Below the pieces are notes generated by a model. That model saw only the letters and a list, made by a program, of their open reading frames with translations, was not told the origin of the DNA and ran no database searches. Shown here in pieces: positions 8,990-15,482 of a stretch of DNA of 64,000 bases; the first letter of the stretch is position 1; every line of letters starts with the position of its first letter. This stretch comes from CAWFKS01 sp963816435 (GTDB taxonomy: Bacteria > Pseudomonadota > Alphaproteobacteria > Rhizobiales > Rhizobiaceae). Made by a program: the position numbers and the translations under genes. Where the stretch lies: NCBI GenBank assembly GCA_963816435.1, contig CAWFKS010000009.1:124001-188000 (forward strand), given 5' to 3'.

Positions 8990-9328
8990 TCAGCGGCCGA
9001 TGCCGAGCAGTTCTCCGACGATGGCGCGAACCTGTTCGAGCACCTCGTCCGACGCAGTCTCGATGAAGCGGAACCCGCGCTCGGAGCGGTGCACCGTCCG
9101 TATCTGGTCGGCCAGCACAAATCCCCGGGTCTTCATTGTCGGGGGAAGCGGCACCTTCGTGGGCCAAGTCGTCGGATTGCGGGTGATCGGGCAGATCGTT
9201 GCCTTGTTGGAAAGCTCGTGGAACTCCTGCGAGGTGAGAACGATCGCAGGGCGGACACCACCCTGTTCGCTGCCTCGCACCGGTTCCAGATCGACCCAGG
9301 CGATGTCACCTGCCCTTAAGGATGTCAT
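8990..9328 (-). CDS. mazF: PemK/MazF family toxin (mRNA interferase)
   Basis: A 112-residue toxin of the PemK/MazF fold. Near the start it shows GDIAWVDLEPVRGSEQGGVRP, containing the GxxRPAIVLT strand, and later ICPITRN and the conserved T-K-x-PLP followed by GFVLADQIRTV. Such toxins cut mRNA or rRNA at short sequences when freed from the antitoxin. It overlaps the upstream antitoxin gene by 23 bases, indicating translational coupling. The length matches the family and no damage is visible. Confidence 0.9.
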   Translation of the reverse strand: MTSLRAGDIAWVDLEPVRGSEQGGVRPAIVLTSQEFHELSNKATICPITRNPTTWPTKVPLPPTMKTRGFVLADQIRTVHRSERGFRFIETASDEVLEQVRAIVGELLGIGR

Positions 9329-9611
9329 CCAGCGTTATCTCGCCGCGAGAATATTCATCGTCGATCGCCTCCCCGGGAGTGGTCCCCCATTCGACGAACT
9401 CCGGCTCGTTCTCCGGGCCGAGACGCTTCATCTCCGAGATGATCCATTCCAGCGTGATCTTCTTCGGCCTTGCCGGCTGCAAAACGGCCTTGCCGTCCTC
9501 CACCGTCAGTTCGACGCTCTCGCCCTGCTTCAGCCCGAGTTCGTCCAGCACCGCCTTGGGCAGGCGGATGGCTGAGCTGTTGCCCCATTTCGAAATCTGG
9601 ATCGTGGTCAT
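9306..9611 (-). CDS. mazE: MazE/AbrB-type antitoxin
   Basis: A 101-residue antitoxin. The N-terminal swapped-hairpin AbrB DNA-binding domain is recognised by ISKWGNSSAIRLPKAVLDEL at residues 5-24; the acidic C-terminus (EFVEWGTTPGEAIDDEY) would wrap the toxin. The start ATG at 9611 has GAGG six bases upstream and is preferred over an upstream extension that would run through the promoter. It probably represses its own operon with MazF at the palindrome 9625-9643. Confidence 0.9.
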   Translation of the reverse strand: MTTIQISKWGNSSAIRLPKAVLDELGLKQGESVELTVEDGKAVLQPARPKKITLEWIISEMKRLGPENEPEFVEWGTTPGEAIDDEYSRGEITLDDILKGR

Positions 9612-9624
9612 GGCGCGCCTCGAT

Positions 9625-9643
9625 GTATATCCCGAGTATATAC
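9625..9643 (-). promoter_or_regulatory. mazEF promoter/operator
   Basis: GTATAT (9625-9630) and ATATAC (9638-9643) are a perfect inverted repeat with a 7-bp spacer, 14 bp upstream of mazE. On the minus strand the same stretch offers a TATACT -10-like box. An AT-rich palindrome in such a GC-rich genome fits an autorepressed toxin-antitoxin promoter. Confidence 0.6.
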
Positions 9644-9677
9644 GTCTATCGGGCCGACCCGGCAAGCAGCCGGCTCC

Positions 9678-10250
9678 CTACATGGGCTCCGGCCCGCGGT
9701 TCATCGCCGCCGAGCCGGTGCGGCAGACCTCGACCAGGCCGAGCGGCTTCATGATCGCGATGAACTGCTCGATCTTCGACACGCGCCCGGTGATCTCGAA
9801 GATGAAATGCTCGGTGTTGGCGTCGATCACCTGTGCGCGAAAAGCGTCCGCCAGCCGCAGCGCCTCCACCCGGTCCTCGCCCTTGCCGGCGACCTTGACC
9901 AGTGCCAGCTCGCGTTCCAGCGGCCGGTCCTGGCCGCGCTCGCGCGCCACGACGGTGAGGTCGATGACGCGATGGACCGGCACGATGCGCTCCAGCTGGT
10001 GCTTGATCTGCTCCAGCACGTTCGGCGTGGCCCGCGTCACGATGGTGATGCGCGACAGGTGCTTCTCGTGCTCGGTTTCCGACACGGTCAGGCTGTCGAT
10101 ATTGTAGCCGCGCCCCGAAAACAGACCGATGACGCGCGCCAGCACGCCCGGCTCGTTGTCGACCAGCACCGAAAGCGTGTGCGTTTCGGGATGCGCGGTC
10201 TCTTGCTGGATGAAATAGGCGGAGCCGGTGGGCTGGAGCTGTGCGTTCAT
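9678..10250 (-). CDS. ilvN: acetolactate synthase small (regulatory) subunit
   Basis: A 190-residue regulatory subunit. The N-terminal ACT domain (about residues 24-98) carries HTLSVLVDNEPGVLARVIGLF and RGYNIDSLTV, the valine-binding region that gives feedback inhibition; the C-terminal domain includes LADAFRAQVID and FEITG. It assembles with IlvB in the cytoplasm. It starts 57 bp after ilvB on the same strand, so the two form an operon under the attenuator upstream of ilvB. Also named ilvH in some genomes. Confidence 0.95.
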   Translation of the reverse strand: MNAQLQPTGSAYFIQQETAHPETHTLSVLVDNEPGVLARVIGLFSGRGYNIDSLTVSETEHEKHLSRITIVTRATPNVLEQIKHQLERIVPVHRVIDLTVVARERGQDRPLERELALVKVAGKGEDRVEALRLADAFRAQVIDANTEHFIFEITGRVSKIEQFIAIMKPLGLVEVCRTGSAAMNRGPEPM

Positions 10251-10307
10251 CGCTGATCGTTCCTGCTGGGGCCGGACAGCCGACCGTGAACCTGGTGGTG
10301 TGAAGGC

Positions 10308-12092
10308 CTAGACGAGTTCCCTGCCCTTGGCGTCGACCGCATTGGCCACGGCCTCGTCGGTTGCCTCGTCGGGAAGCAGCATCTCGTTGTGCGCCTTGCC
10401 CGAAGGGATCATCGGGAAGCAGTTGGCGAGCGCCGCCACGCGGCAGTCGAAGATCACCGGCTGCTTCACGTCGATCATCTCGGCGATGGCGTCGTCCAGA
10501 TCGCCCGGCTTCGAGCAGCGGATGCCGTGGCATCCGAACGCTTCGGCAAGCTTGACGAAATCCGGCAGCGCTTCGGTGTAGGAGTGCGACAGCCGGTTGC
10601 CGTGCAGCAATTGCTGCCACTGCCGCACCATCCCCATGTACTGGTTGTTGAGGATGAAGATCTTGATCGGCGCGTTGTGCTGCACCGCGCTCGACATCTC
10701 CTGGATCGTCATCAGCACCGAGGCGTCGCCGGCAATGTCGATGACGAGGCTGTCGGGATGCGCGATCTGCACGCCGAGCGCGGCCGGCAGGCCGTAGCCC
10801 ATCGTGCCCAGCCCGCCCGAGGTCATCCAGCGGTTCGGCTTCTCGAACCCGTAGTGCTGGGCCGCCCACATCTGGTGCTGGCCGACCTCGGTGGTGATGT
10901 AGGTGTCGCGGTCCTTGGTCGCCTCGTAGAGACGCTGGATCGCGTATTGAGGCATGATCACGTCATCGTTCGCCTTGTAGGCGAGCGAGTCGCGCGCCTC
11001 CCACTCCCTGATGCGCTCCCACCACGGCTTCAGCGCCGCCTTGTCGACGCTGGCGGTCGCCCGCCACAGCCGCACCATGTCCTCCAGCACGTGCCCGACA
11101 TCGCCGATGATCGGCACGTCGACATGCACGTTCTTGTTGATCGAGGACGGGTCGATGTCGATGTGGATCTTCATCGAGTGCGGCGAGAACGCGTCGAGCC
11201 GGCCGGTGATGCGGTCGTCGAAGCGCGCGCCGATGCAGACCATCACGTCGCAATCGTGCATGGCGAGATTGGCCTGGTAGGTGCCGTGCATGCCCAGCAT
11301 GCCGAGCCAGTTCTTGCCGCTCGCCGGATAGGCGCCGAGCCCCATCAGCGTCGAGGTGATCGGAAAGTCGGTGAGCTCGACCAGCTCGCGCAGCAGATGG
11401 CTGGCCTCGGGGCCGGAATTCACGACGCCGCCGCCCGAATAGATGATCGGCTTCTTTGCCTCCATCATCAGCTGCACCGCCGCCTTGATCGCCTCGAGGT
11501 CGCCCTGCACCTTCGGCTGATAGCTGGTGCGCGGCGCCTGCGAGGGCGGCGTGTAGATGCCCTTGGCGAACTGCACGTCCTTCGGCACGTCGACCACGAC
11601 CGGCCCCGGCCGGCCCGTGGTGGCGATGTGGAAGGCCTCGTGAAGCGTGGCCGCGAGTTCGTTGACGTCCTTCACCAGCCAGTTGTGCTTGGTGCAGGGG
11701 CGCGTGATGCCGACCGTGTCGCATTCCTGGAAGGCATCGGAGCCGATCAGCGTCGTCGGCACCTGCCCGGTGATGCAGACGAGCGGGATGGAATCCATCA
11801 GCGCGTCCTGCAGCGCGGTGACGGCGTTGGTCGCGCCCGGGCCGGACGTCACCAGCATGACGCCCGCCTTGCCGGTGGAGCGCGCGTAGCCTTCCGCCGC
11901 GTGCCCCGCCCCCTGCTCGTGGCGCACCAGGATGTGACGCACGTCATCCTGCTGGAATATCTCGTCGTAGATGGGAAGCACCGCGCCGCCCGGATAGCCG
12001 AAAATGTTCTCGACCCCGTTGTCCTTCAGCGCCTGGACCACCATCTCGGCACCGCTCATTTCGCGTCTGCCGGTCTCGTTGCTTCCACTCAT
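10308..12092 (-). CDS. ilvB: acetolactate synthase large (catalytic) subunit
   Basis: A 594-residue thiamine-diphosphate enzyme that makes acetolactate from pyruvate, the first shared step of branched-chain amino-acid synthesis. The catalytic Glu59 lies in RHEQGAGHAAEGYAR, the FAD-binding central domain includes LGMLGMHGTYQANLA and GARFDDRITGR, and the ThDP/Mg motif is GDASVLMTIQE with NNQYMGMV. It is complete. Upstream lie a leader peptide and terminator (12152-12298), so expression is probably tuned by the supply of charged Ile/Leu/Val tRNA. It is also called ilvI or ilvG in other genomes. Confidence 0.96.
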   Translation of the reverse strand: MSGSNETGRREMSGAEMVVQALKDNGVENIFGYPGGAVLPIYDEIFQQDDVRHILVRHEQGAGHAAEGYARSTGKAGVMLVTSGPGATNAVTALQDALMDSIPLVCITGQVPTTLIGSDAFQECDTVGITRPCTKHNWLVKDVNELAATLHEAFHIATTGRPGPVVVDVPKDVQFAKGIYTPPSQAPRTSYQPKVQGDLEAIKAAVQLMMEAKKPIIYSGGGVVNSGPEASHLLRELVELTDFPITSTLMGLGAYPASGKNWLGMLGMHGTYQANLAMHDCDVMVCIGARFDDRITGRLDAFSPHSMKIHIDIDPSSINKNVHVDVPIIGDVGHVLEDMVRLWRATASVDKAALKPWWERIREWEARDSLAYKANDDVIMPQYAIQRLYEATKDRDTYITTEVGQHQMWAAQHYGFEKPNRWMTSGGLGTMGYGLPAALGVQIAHPDSLVIDIAGDASVLMTIQEMSSAVQHNAPIKIFILNNQYMGMVRQWQQLLHGNRLSHSYTEALPDFVKLAEAFGCHGIRCSKPGDLDDAIAEMIDVKQPVIFDCRVAALANCFPMIPSGKAHNEMLLPDEATDEAVANAVDAKGRELV

Positions 12093-12151
12093 CGCTCTTC
12101 GTCCCGTCGTCTGCTCAGCCCTGCGGCCGTTCGTTTAGGCATGTTTTCGGC

Positions 12152-12176
12152 AATAAAAAAGGCCCCCGAGGGAGCC
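12152..12176 (-). terminator. attenuator: Rho-independent terminator in the ilvB leader
   Basis: On the minus strand GGCTCC-CTCG-GGGGCC forms a GC-rich stem of six pairs (one G-T) followed by TTTTTTATT. It lies between the leader peptide stop (12211) and the ilvB start (12092), so it can only end transcription before ilvB. Upstream, TCGCGCATG (codons 10-12 of the leader; 12226-12234) pairs perfectly with CATGCGCGA (12183-12191), enclosing a second hairpin GGCGGT/ACCGCC (12206-12220) whose loop spans the leader stop codon. These give the alternative structures attenuation needs. Confidence 0.8.
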
Positions 12177-12210
12177 TGAATGTCGCGCATGAGTGGCTGT
12201 CGCCCGGCGG

Positions 12211-12261
12211 TTACACCGCCTTGCCCATGCGCGATCCTACGATAAGAATGGTCCTGTTCAT
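12211..12261 (-). CDS. ilvB leader peptide (attenuation)
   Basis: A 16-codon open frame, MNRTILIVGSRMGKAV then TAA, too short for routine gene finding. It holds a run of Ile-Leu-Ile-Val plus a terminal Val, the regulatory amino acids of the pathway. The predicted transcription start (seven bases after the -10 box) falls within about 2-3 bases of the ATG, so the leader is probably translated from a leaderless message, as is known for some alphaproteobacterial leader peptides. Ribosome stalling at the ILIV codons when charged tRNA is scarce would free the downstream strands from pairing and favour antitermination. Confidence 0.8.
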   Translation of the reverse strand: MNRTILIVGSRMGKAV

Positions 12262-12269
12262 GGGCGCGG

Positions 12270-12298
12270 ACAATGATCGCAAAAATTCGGGGTGTCAA
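12270..12298 (-). promoter_or_regulatory. sigma70-type promoter of the ilvBN leader
   Basis: On the minus strand a consensus -35 TTGACA (12293-12298) is followed after exactly 17 bases by CATTGT (12270-12275), a moderate -10. The expected start point is about 12263, immediately before the leader peptide ATG at 12261. Confidence 0.7.
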
Positions 12299-12312
12299 CC
12301 GGCGAGGGAACG

Positions 12313-12621
12313 CTAGTCCCGGCCGGCATTGCCCTGGCCGCCTGTCTGCGAGGACACCTCGCCCGGCCGTCCCCGCGAGGGAGCGGGTCTGGGCTTGCGC
12401 TTCGGTGCGGGCAGCAGCCCTTCCCGCTGGGCCTGCTTGCGCGCCAGCTTTCGCGAGCGGCGCACCGCTTCGGCCTTTTCGCGCACCCGCTTTTCCGAGG
12501 GCTTTTCGTAGGCGCGACGCGCCTTCATCTCGCGAAACATGCCTTCGCGCTGCATCTTCTTCTTCAGCACGCGAAGCGCCTGGTCGACATTGTTGTCCCT
12601 GACGAATACCTGCAATTGCAT
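12313..12621 (-). CDS. rpsU: 30S ribosomal protein S21
   Basis: A 102-residue protein whose first 70 residues match S21: MQLQVFVRDNNVDQALRVLK, KKKMQREGMFREMKARRAYEKPS given here in part, and the basic AEAVRRSRKLARKQAQREGLL. S21 sits at the platform of the small subunit near the anti-Shine-Dalgarno. The C-terminal 30 residues (KRKPRPAPSRGRPGE...) are a basic Pro/Gly/Ser tail longer than in most S21 proteins. The start at 12621 is chosen because the family begins MQ-V-VRDNNVDQAL; the upstream extension has no support. Confidence 0.85.
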   Translation of the reverse strand: MQLQVFVRDNNVDQALRVLKKKMQREGMFREMKARRAYEKPSEKRVREKAEAVRRSRKLARKQAQREGLLPAPKRKPRPAPSRGRPGEVSSQTGGQGNAGRD

Positions 12622-12705
12622 CCCCGATGTTGGTCCGCTGCCCGCCCGTGGCGGCATGATGCGGAAGTTTTCTTTGTCGCGTGGATCTTACCCGGCGACT
12701 GCCGA

Positions 12706-12915
12706 TCAGTCGGCTGCGCCCCGAAACAGCTCGGTTCCGTGAACGTCATGTATGCTGAACTTGTCGGGCCGCTGCGGCATCTCCATGGTCCGCCGCAACC
12801 GCCGCGCCATGTCGATCGCGTCGCGTGCGCCGTTTGCCTCGCAACCGATGCGTCCGAGCGTGGCGCGGGCGCCGTCGCATTTTCGCAGCCTGTAGAACTG
12901 GACGATGAACTGCAT
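12706..12915 (-). CDS. conserved small hypothetical protein (69 aa)
   Basis: A 69-residue protein, FIVQFYRLRKCDGARATLG at the start, then a helical segment ARDAIDMARRLRRTM and an ending in DVHGTELFRG. I recall similar small proteins in rhizobia but know no domain name or function. It reads in the same direction as rpsU, 84 bp upstream of it, and as the small gene and cspA further upstream. Coding is supported by intact frame and normal codon bias; function is unknown. Confidence 0.55.
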   Translation of the reverse strand: MQFIVQFYRLRKCDGARATLGRIGCEANGARDAIDMARRLRRTMEMPQRPDKFSIHDVHGTELFRGAAD

Positions 12916-13000
12916 CCTTGCCCAGGCGTGCCGGAGAACCCGGCCAGCCCCCTCTAGCGCTTCGCCATGCCGCCCGGTGGACGGCTCGATGGAGGCCGCC

Positions 13001-13210
13001 TCACGCCGTCGGAGACAGCACCTCTTCTATCTCGTCTTCGGTCGTAACGCGTTCGTGGACGTTGTCGTGACTGCGCATGCGATACTGGAACGAGTTGTTC
13101 CGGGGCGGCAGGTATCCGACGATATGATAGGTGTCCGGCAATTTTCGCGAACGCCCCCACCACCTCTTGAGCCTGACGCTCTGTCCGACGATGAATAGAC
13201 GTTCGGTCAT
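13001..13210 (-). CDS. small conserved protein downstream of cspA (69 aa)
   Basis: A 69-residue basic-then-acidic protein: RLFIVGQSVRLKRWWGRSRK, then YHIVGYLPPRNNSFQYRMRS and an acidic end TTEDEIEEVLS. The first half suggests an SH3-like small barrel, possibly nucleic-acid binding, but I do not recognise a named family. Its start lies 8 bp beyond the cspA stop, and AGGAACC overlapping the cspA stop codon is its ribosome binding site, so the two are cotranscribed and probably coupled. A role with cold-shock RNA binding is only inference from position. Confidence 0.65.
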   Translation of the reverse strand: MTERLFIVGQSVRLKRWWGRSRKLPDTYHIVGYLPPRNNSFQYRMRSHDNVHERVTTEDEIEEVLSPTA

Positions 13211-13218
13211 GATGGTTC

Positions 13219-13425
13219 CTAGGTCAGCCGCAGGTTCGCAGCCGCATTGCGCCCGGTTTCGTCGGGCTGTACGTTGTACGTCAGCGCCTGTCCCTCGACC
13301 AGGCCACCGAGCCCGGCACGATCCAGCGCGCTGATGTGGACGAAGATGTCCTTGCCGCCATGGTTGGGTTCGATCAGGCCGAACCCCTTTTTCCCGTCGT
13401 AGAATTTCACCGTTCCTGAATGCAT
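13219..13425 (-). CDS. cold-shock domain protein (CspA family)
   Basis: A 68-residue single cold-shock domain. The RNA-binding motifs are RNP1 KGFGLI at residues 13-18 (consensus KGFGFI) and RNP2 DIFVH at 26-30. Such proteins bind single-stranded RNA and melt secondary structure in the cytoplasm. The start at 13425 matches the family start (M-SGTVKFY). Upstream lies about 220 bp without genes (to 13644), partly AT-rich, probably the promoter and a long 5' leader. It heads an operon with the 69-residue protein. Confidence 0.88.
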   Translation of the reverse strand: MHSGTVKFYDGKKGFGLIEPNHGGKDIFVHISALDRAGLGGLVEGQALTYNVQPDETGRNAAANLRLT

Positions 13426-13644
13426 GTGGCGCAAATATCCTGTCCAGTTGCGAGTGCAATGCACGCGCGCGTCTGTGAATTATTGTCTTTCTGGAAGAAA
13501 TTTGGCGGGTCGAGAGCCTCTGACGCCGCGAAAAGCCAAAAATTGGCCGAAAAGACGATATGAATTTCTTAAGGCATAATTGTGTTGCAAACAAGGCCCC
13601 TCGCCAATACGGCCGCCGCGAACCCTTTGTCTGCGCCGCTTTCC

Positions 13645-14375
13645 TCAGAGCCCCGCCTTCTCCCGCACGTAGGCAGCCACCTGCGCATGGGTGGCGAACC
13701 ATACGTCGCCGCGCGCCTTCATGTGGGCGATCAGCTCCTTCAGGATGAAGATGCGCGAGCGGTAGCCGATGACGTGCGGGTGCATGGTCAGCACGAACAG
13801 GCCGCCCTCCTCCCAGGCGCCGTCGAATTCACGCCGGAAGATGTCGAGCACCGCGCCCGGCGGCGTGTACGGCCTCTGCGCGGTGAAGCGGCTCATGTTG
13901 AAATAGAGCGAAATCGTCGCGGATCCACTCGACCGGCAGTTCGACGATCCCGGTCGCCTCGCCCGCTTCCACGATTTCGTACGGATCGTCGTCGGCCATC
14001 AGCGAGGAATCGTAGGTCGAGACCGAGTTCGCGCTCGATCGACAGCGTGGCGTCCGAAAAATCCCAGGACGGCGTCCGCATGCCAACCGGCCTGATGCCC
14101 GTCACCGTTTCCAGCGTGTCGGCGGCCCGCAGCGTCAGCTCGCGCTCCTTGTCCGGCGGCACCTTCGTGTTGACCTCGTGGATCCAGCCGTGCAGGCCCA
14201 CCTCGTGCCCCTCGCCGACGACGCGCCGCTGCTCGTCCGGGTGGAGCAGCGCCGTCACCGCCGGCACGAAGAAGGTCGCCGGCACCCCGGCCTTTTCCAG
14301 CACGTCGAGGATGCGCGGCACGCCGGCGCGGTTGCCGTACTGGCCCCAGAGAGCCGTCCATTCCCACGGCTCCAT
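13645..14375 (-). pseudogene. polysaccharide deacetylase (NodB-type), internally deleted and frame-broken
   Basis: The sequence follows a rhizobial carbohydrate-esterase-4-like family: WGQYGNRAGVPRILDVLEKA, ATFFVPAVTALLHPDEQRR, the metal-binding GLHGWIHE, RTPSWDFS, MADDDPYE and the ending TMHPHVIGYRSRI. Two extra bases break the frame (near 14015 and 13905), probably sequencing errors. Unlike the other broken genes, it also lacks about 45-50 residues: the start MEPWEW runs straight into WGQYGNRAG, skipping the segment that holds the catalytic Asp-Asp motif (FDxDxE). After repair it is only about 242 residues against about 290 expected. It is likely inactive as a deacetylase. Confidence 0.7.
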
Positions 14376-14479
14376 CGGCTCTCTCCGTGGTTGCGGCCCT
14401 GCCCGCGCTTTGCGCGATGGTCCAATCGCTATATATCGGCGCCGGATCTCCAGAACATCAAGCCGACACGGAGCAACCC

Positions 14480-15382
14480 ATGAGCAAGGCCAAGCGGATT
14501 CTCTTCACCGGCGGCACCGGCAAGGCCGGCCGCCACGTCGTTCCCTACCTGCTCGACCGCGGCCACAGGGTCGTCAATGTCGACCTGCAGCCGCTCGACC
14601 ATCCCGGCGTCGACAACCTGACCGCCGACATCACCGATTCCGGCCAGATGTTCAACGCGATGAGTTCCTACGCCAATTTCGACGAGCTCGAGCCCGGCAC
14701 CGGCGTTCCCGCCTTCGACGCCGTGGTCCACTTCGCCGCGATCCCGCGCATCCTGCTGAAGCCCGACAACGAGACCTTCCGCGTCAACGCCATTGGCACC
14801 TACAACGTCATCGAGGCTGCGGTGAAGCTCGGCATCCGCAAGATCGTCATCGCGTCGTCGGAAACCACCTACGGCATCTGCTTCGCCGACGGCCGCGCCG
14901 ATCCGCATTCCCTGCCGCTGGAGGAGGACTACGACATCGATCCGATGGATTCCTACGGCCTGTCCAAGGTGGTCAACGAGAAGACCGCGCGCGCCTTCCA
15001 GCGGCGCTCCGGCTTCGACATCTATGCGCTGAGAATCGGCAATGTCGTCGAACCGCACGAATACGAGCAGAACTTCCCGACCTATTTCGCCCACCCGGAA
15101 ATGCGCCGGCGCAACGCCTTCTGCTACATCGACGCACGCGACCTCGGCCAGATCGTCGACCTCTGTCTGAAGAAGGACGGTCTCGGTTTCCAGGTCTTCA
15201 ACGCCGGCAATGACACCAACGGCATGAATATCCCGACCGCCGAGCTCGCGGAGCGCTTCTTTCCGGGCGTACCCGTTACGCGCCAGATGGGCGAGAACGA
15301 GGCACTGTTTTCCAACCGCAAGATCCGCGAGGTTCTGGGGTTTCGCGAGCAGCATGACTGGCGCAAATACGTTCAGGGTTGA
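14480..15382 (+). CDS. NAD-dependent epimerase/dehydratase (extended SDR)
   Basis: A 300-residue extended short-chain dehydrogenase. The Rossmann glycine motif GGTGKAG is at residues 11-17, the acidic NVDLQPLD end of beta-2 (Asp) indicates NAD, and the catalytic Tyr159 and Lys163 lie in SYGLSK with Ser126/127 before ETTYG. It probably acts on a nucleotide sugar or sugar lactone; the overall pattern also recalls uronate dehydrogenases, but the substrate is not evident. The start ATG has GGAG seven bases upstream. It is divergent from the damaged deacetylase, and no sugar pathway genes are next to it. Confidence 0.82.
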   Translation: MSKAKRILFTGGTGKAGRHVVPYLLDRGHRVVNVDLQPLDHPGVDNLTADITDSGQMFNAMSSYANFDELEPGTGVPAFDAVVHFAAIPRILLKPDNETFRVNAIGTYNVIEAAVKLGIRKIVIASSETTYGICFADGRADPHSLPLEEDYDIDPMDSYGLSKVVNEKTARAFQRRSGFDIYALRIGNVVEPHEYEQNFPTYFAHPEMRRRNAFCYIDARDLGQIVDLCLKKDGLGFQVFNAGNDTNGMNIPTAELAERFFPGVPVTRQMGENEALFSNRKIREVLGFREQHDWRKYVQG

Positions 15383-15482
15383 AGCCGTTGCCCGTTAACG
15401 GCGCCTAAACCATCCCCTCACACACCACCTTAACCCCGATTTCATAGGCTCCACATTTGCTGAAGGGGACAGCGAGGTAGCC

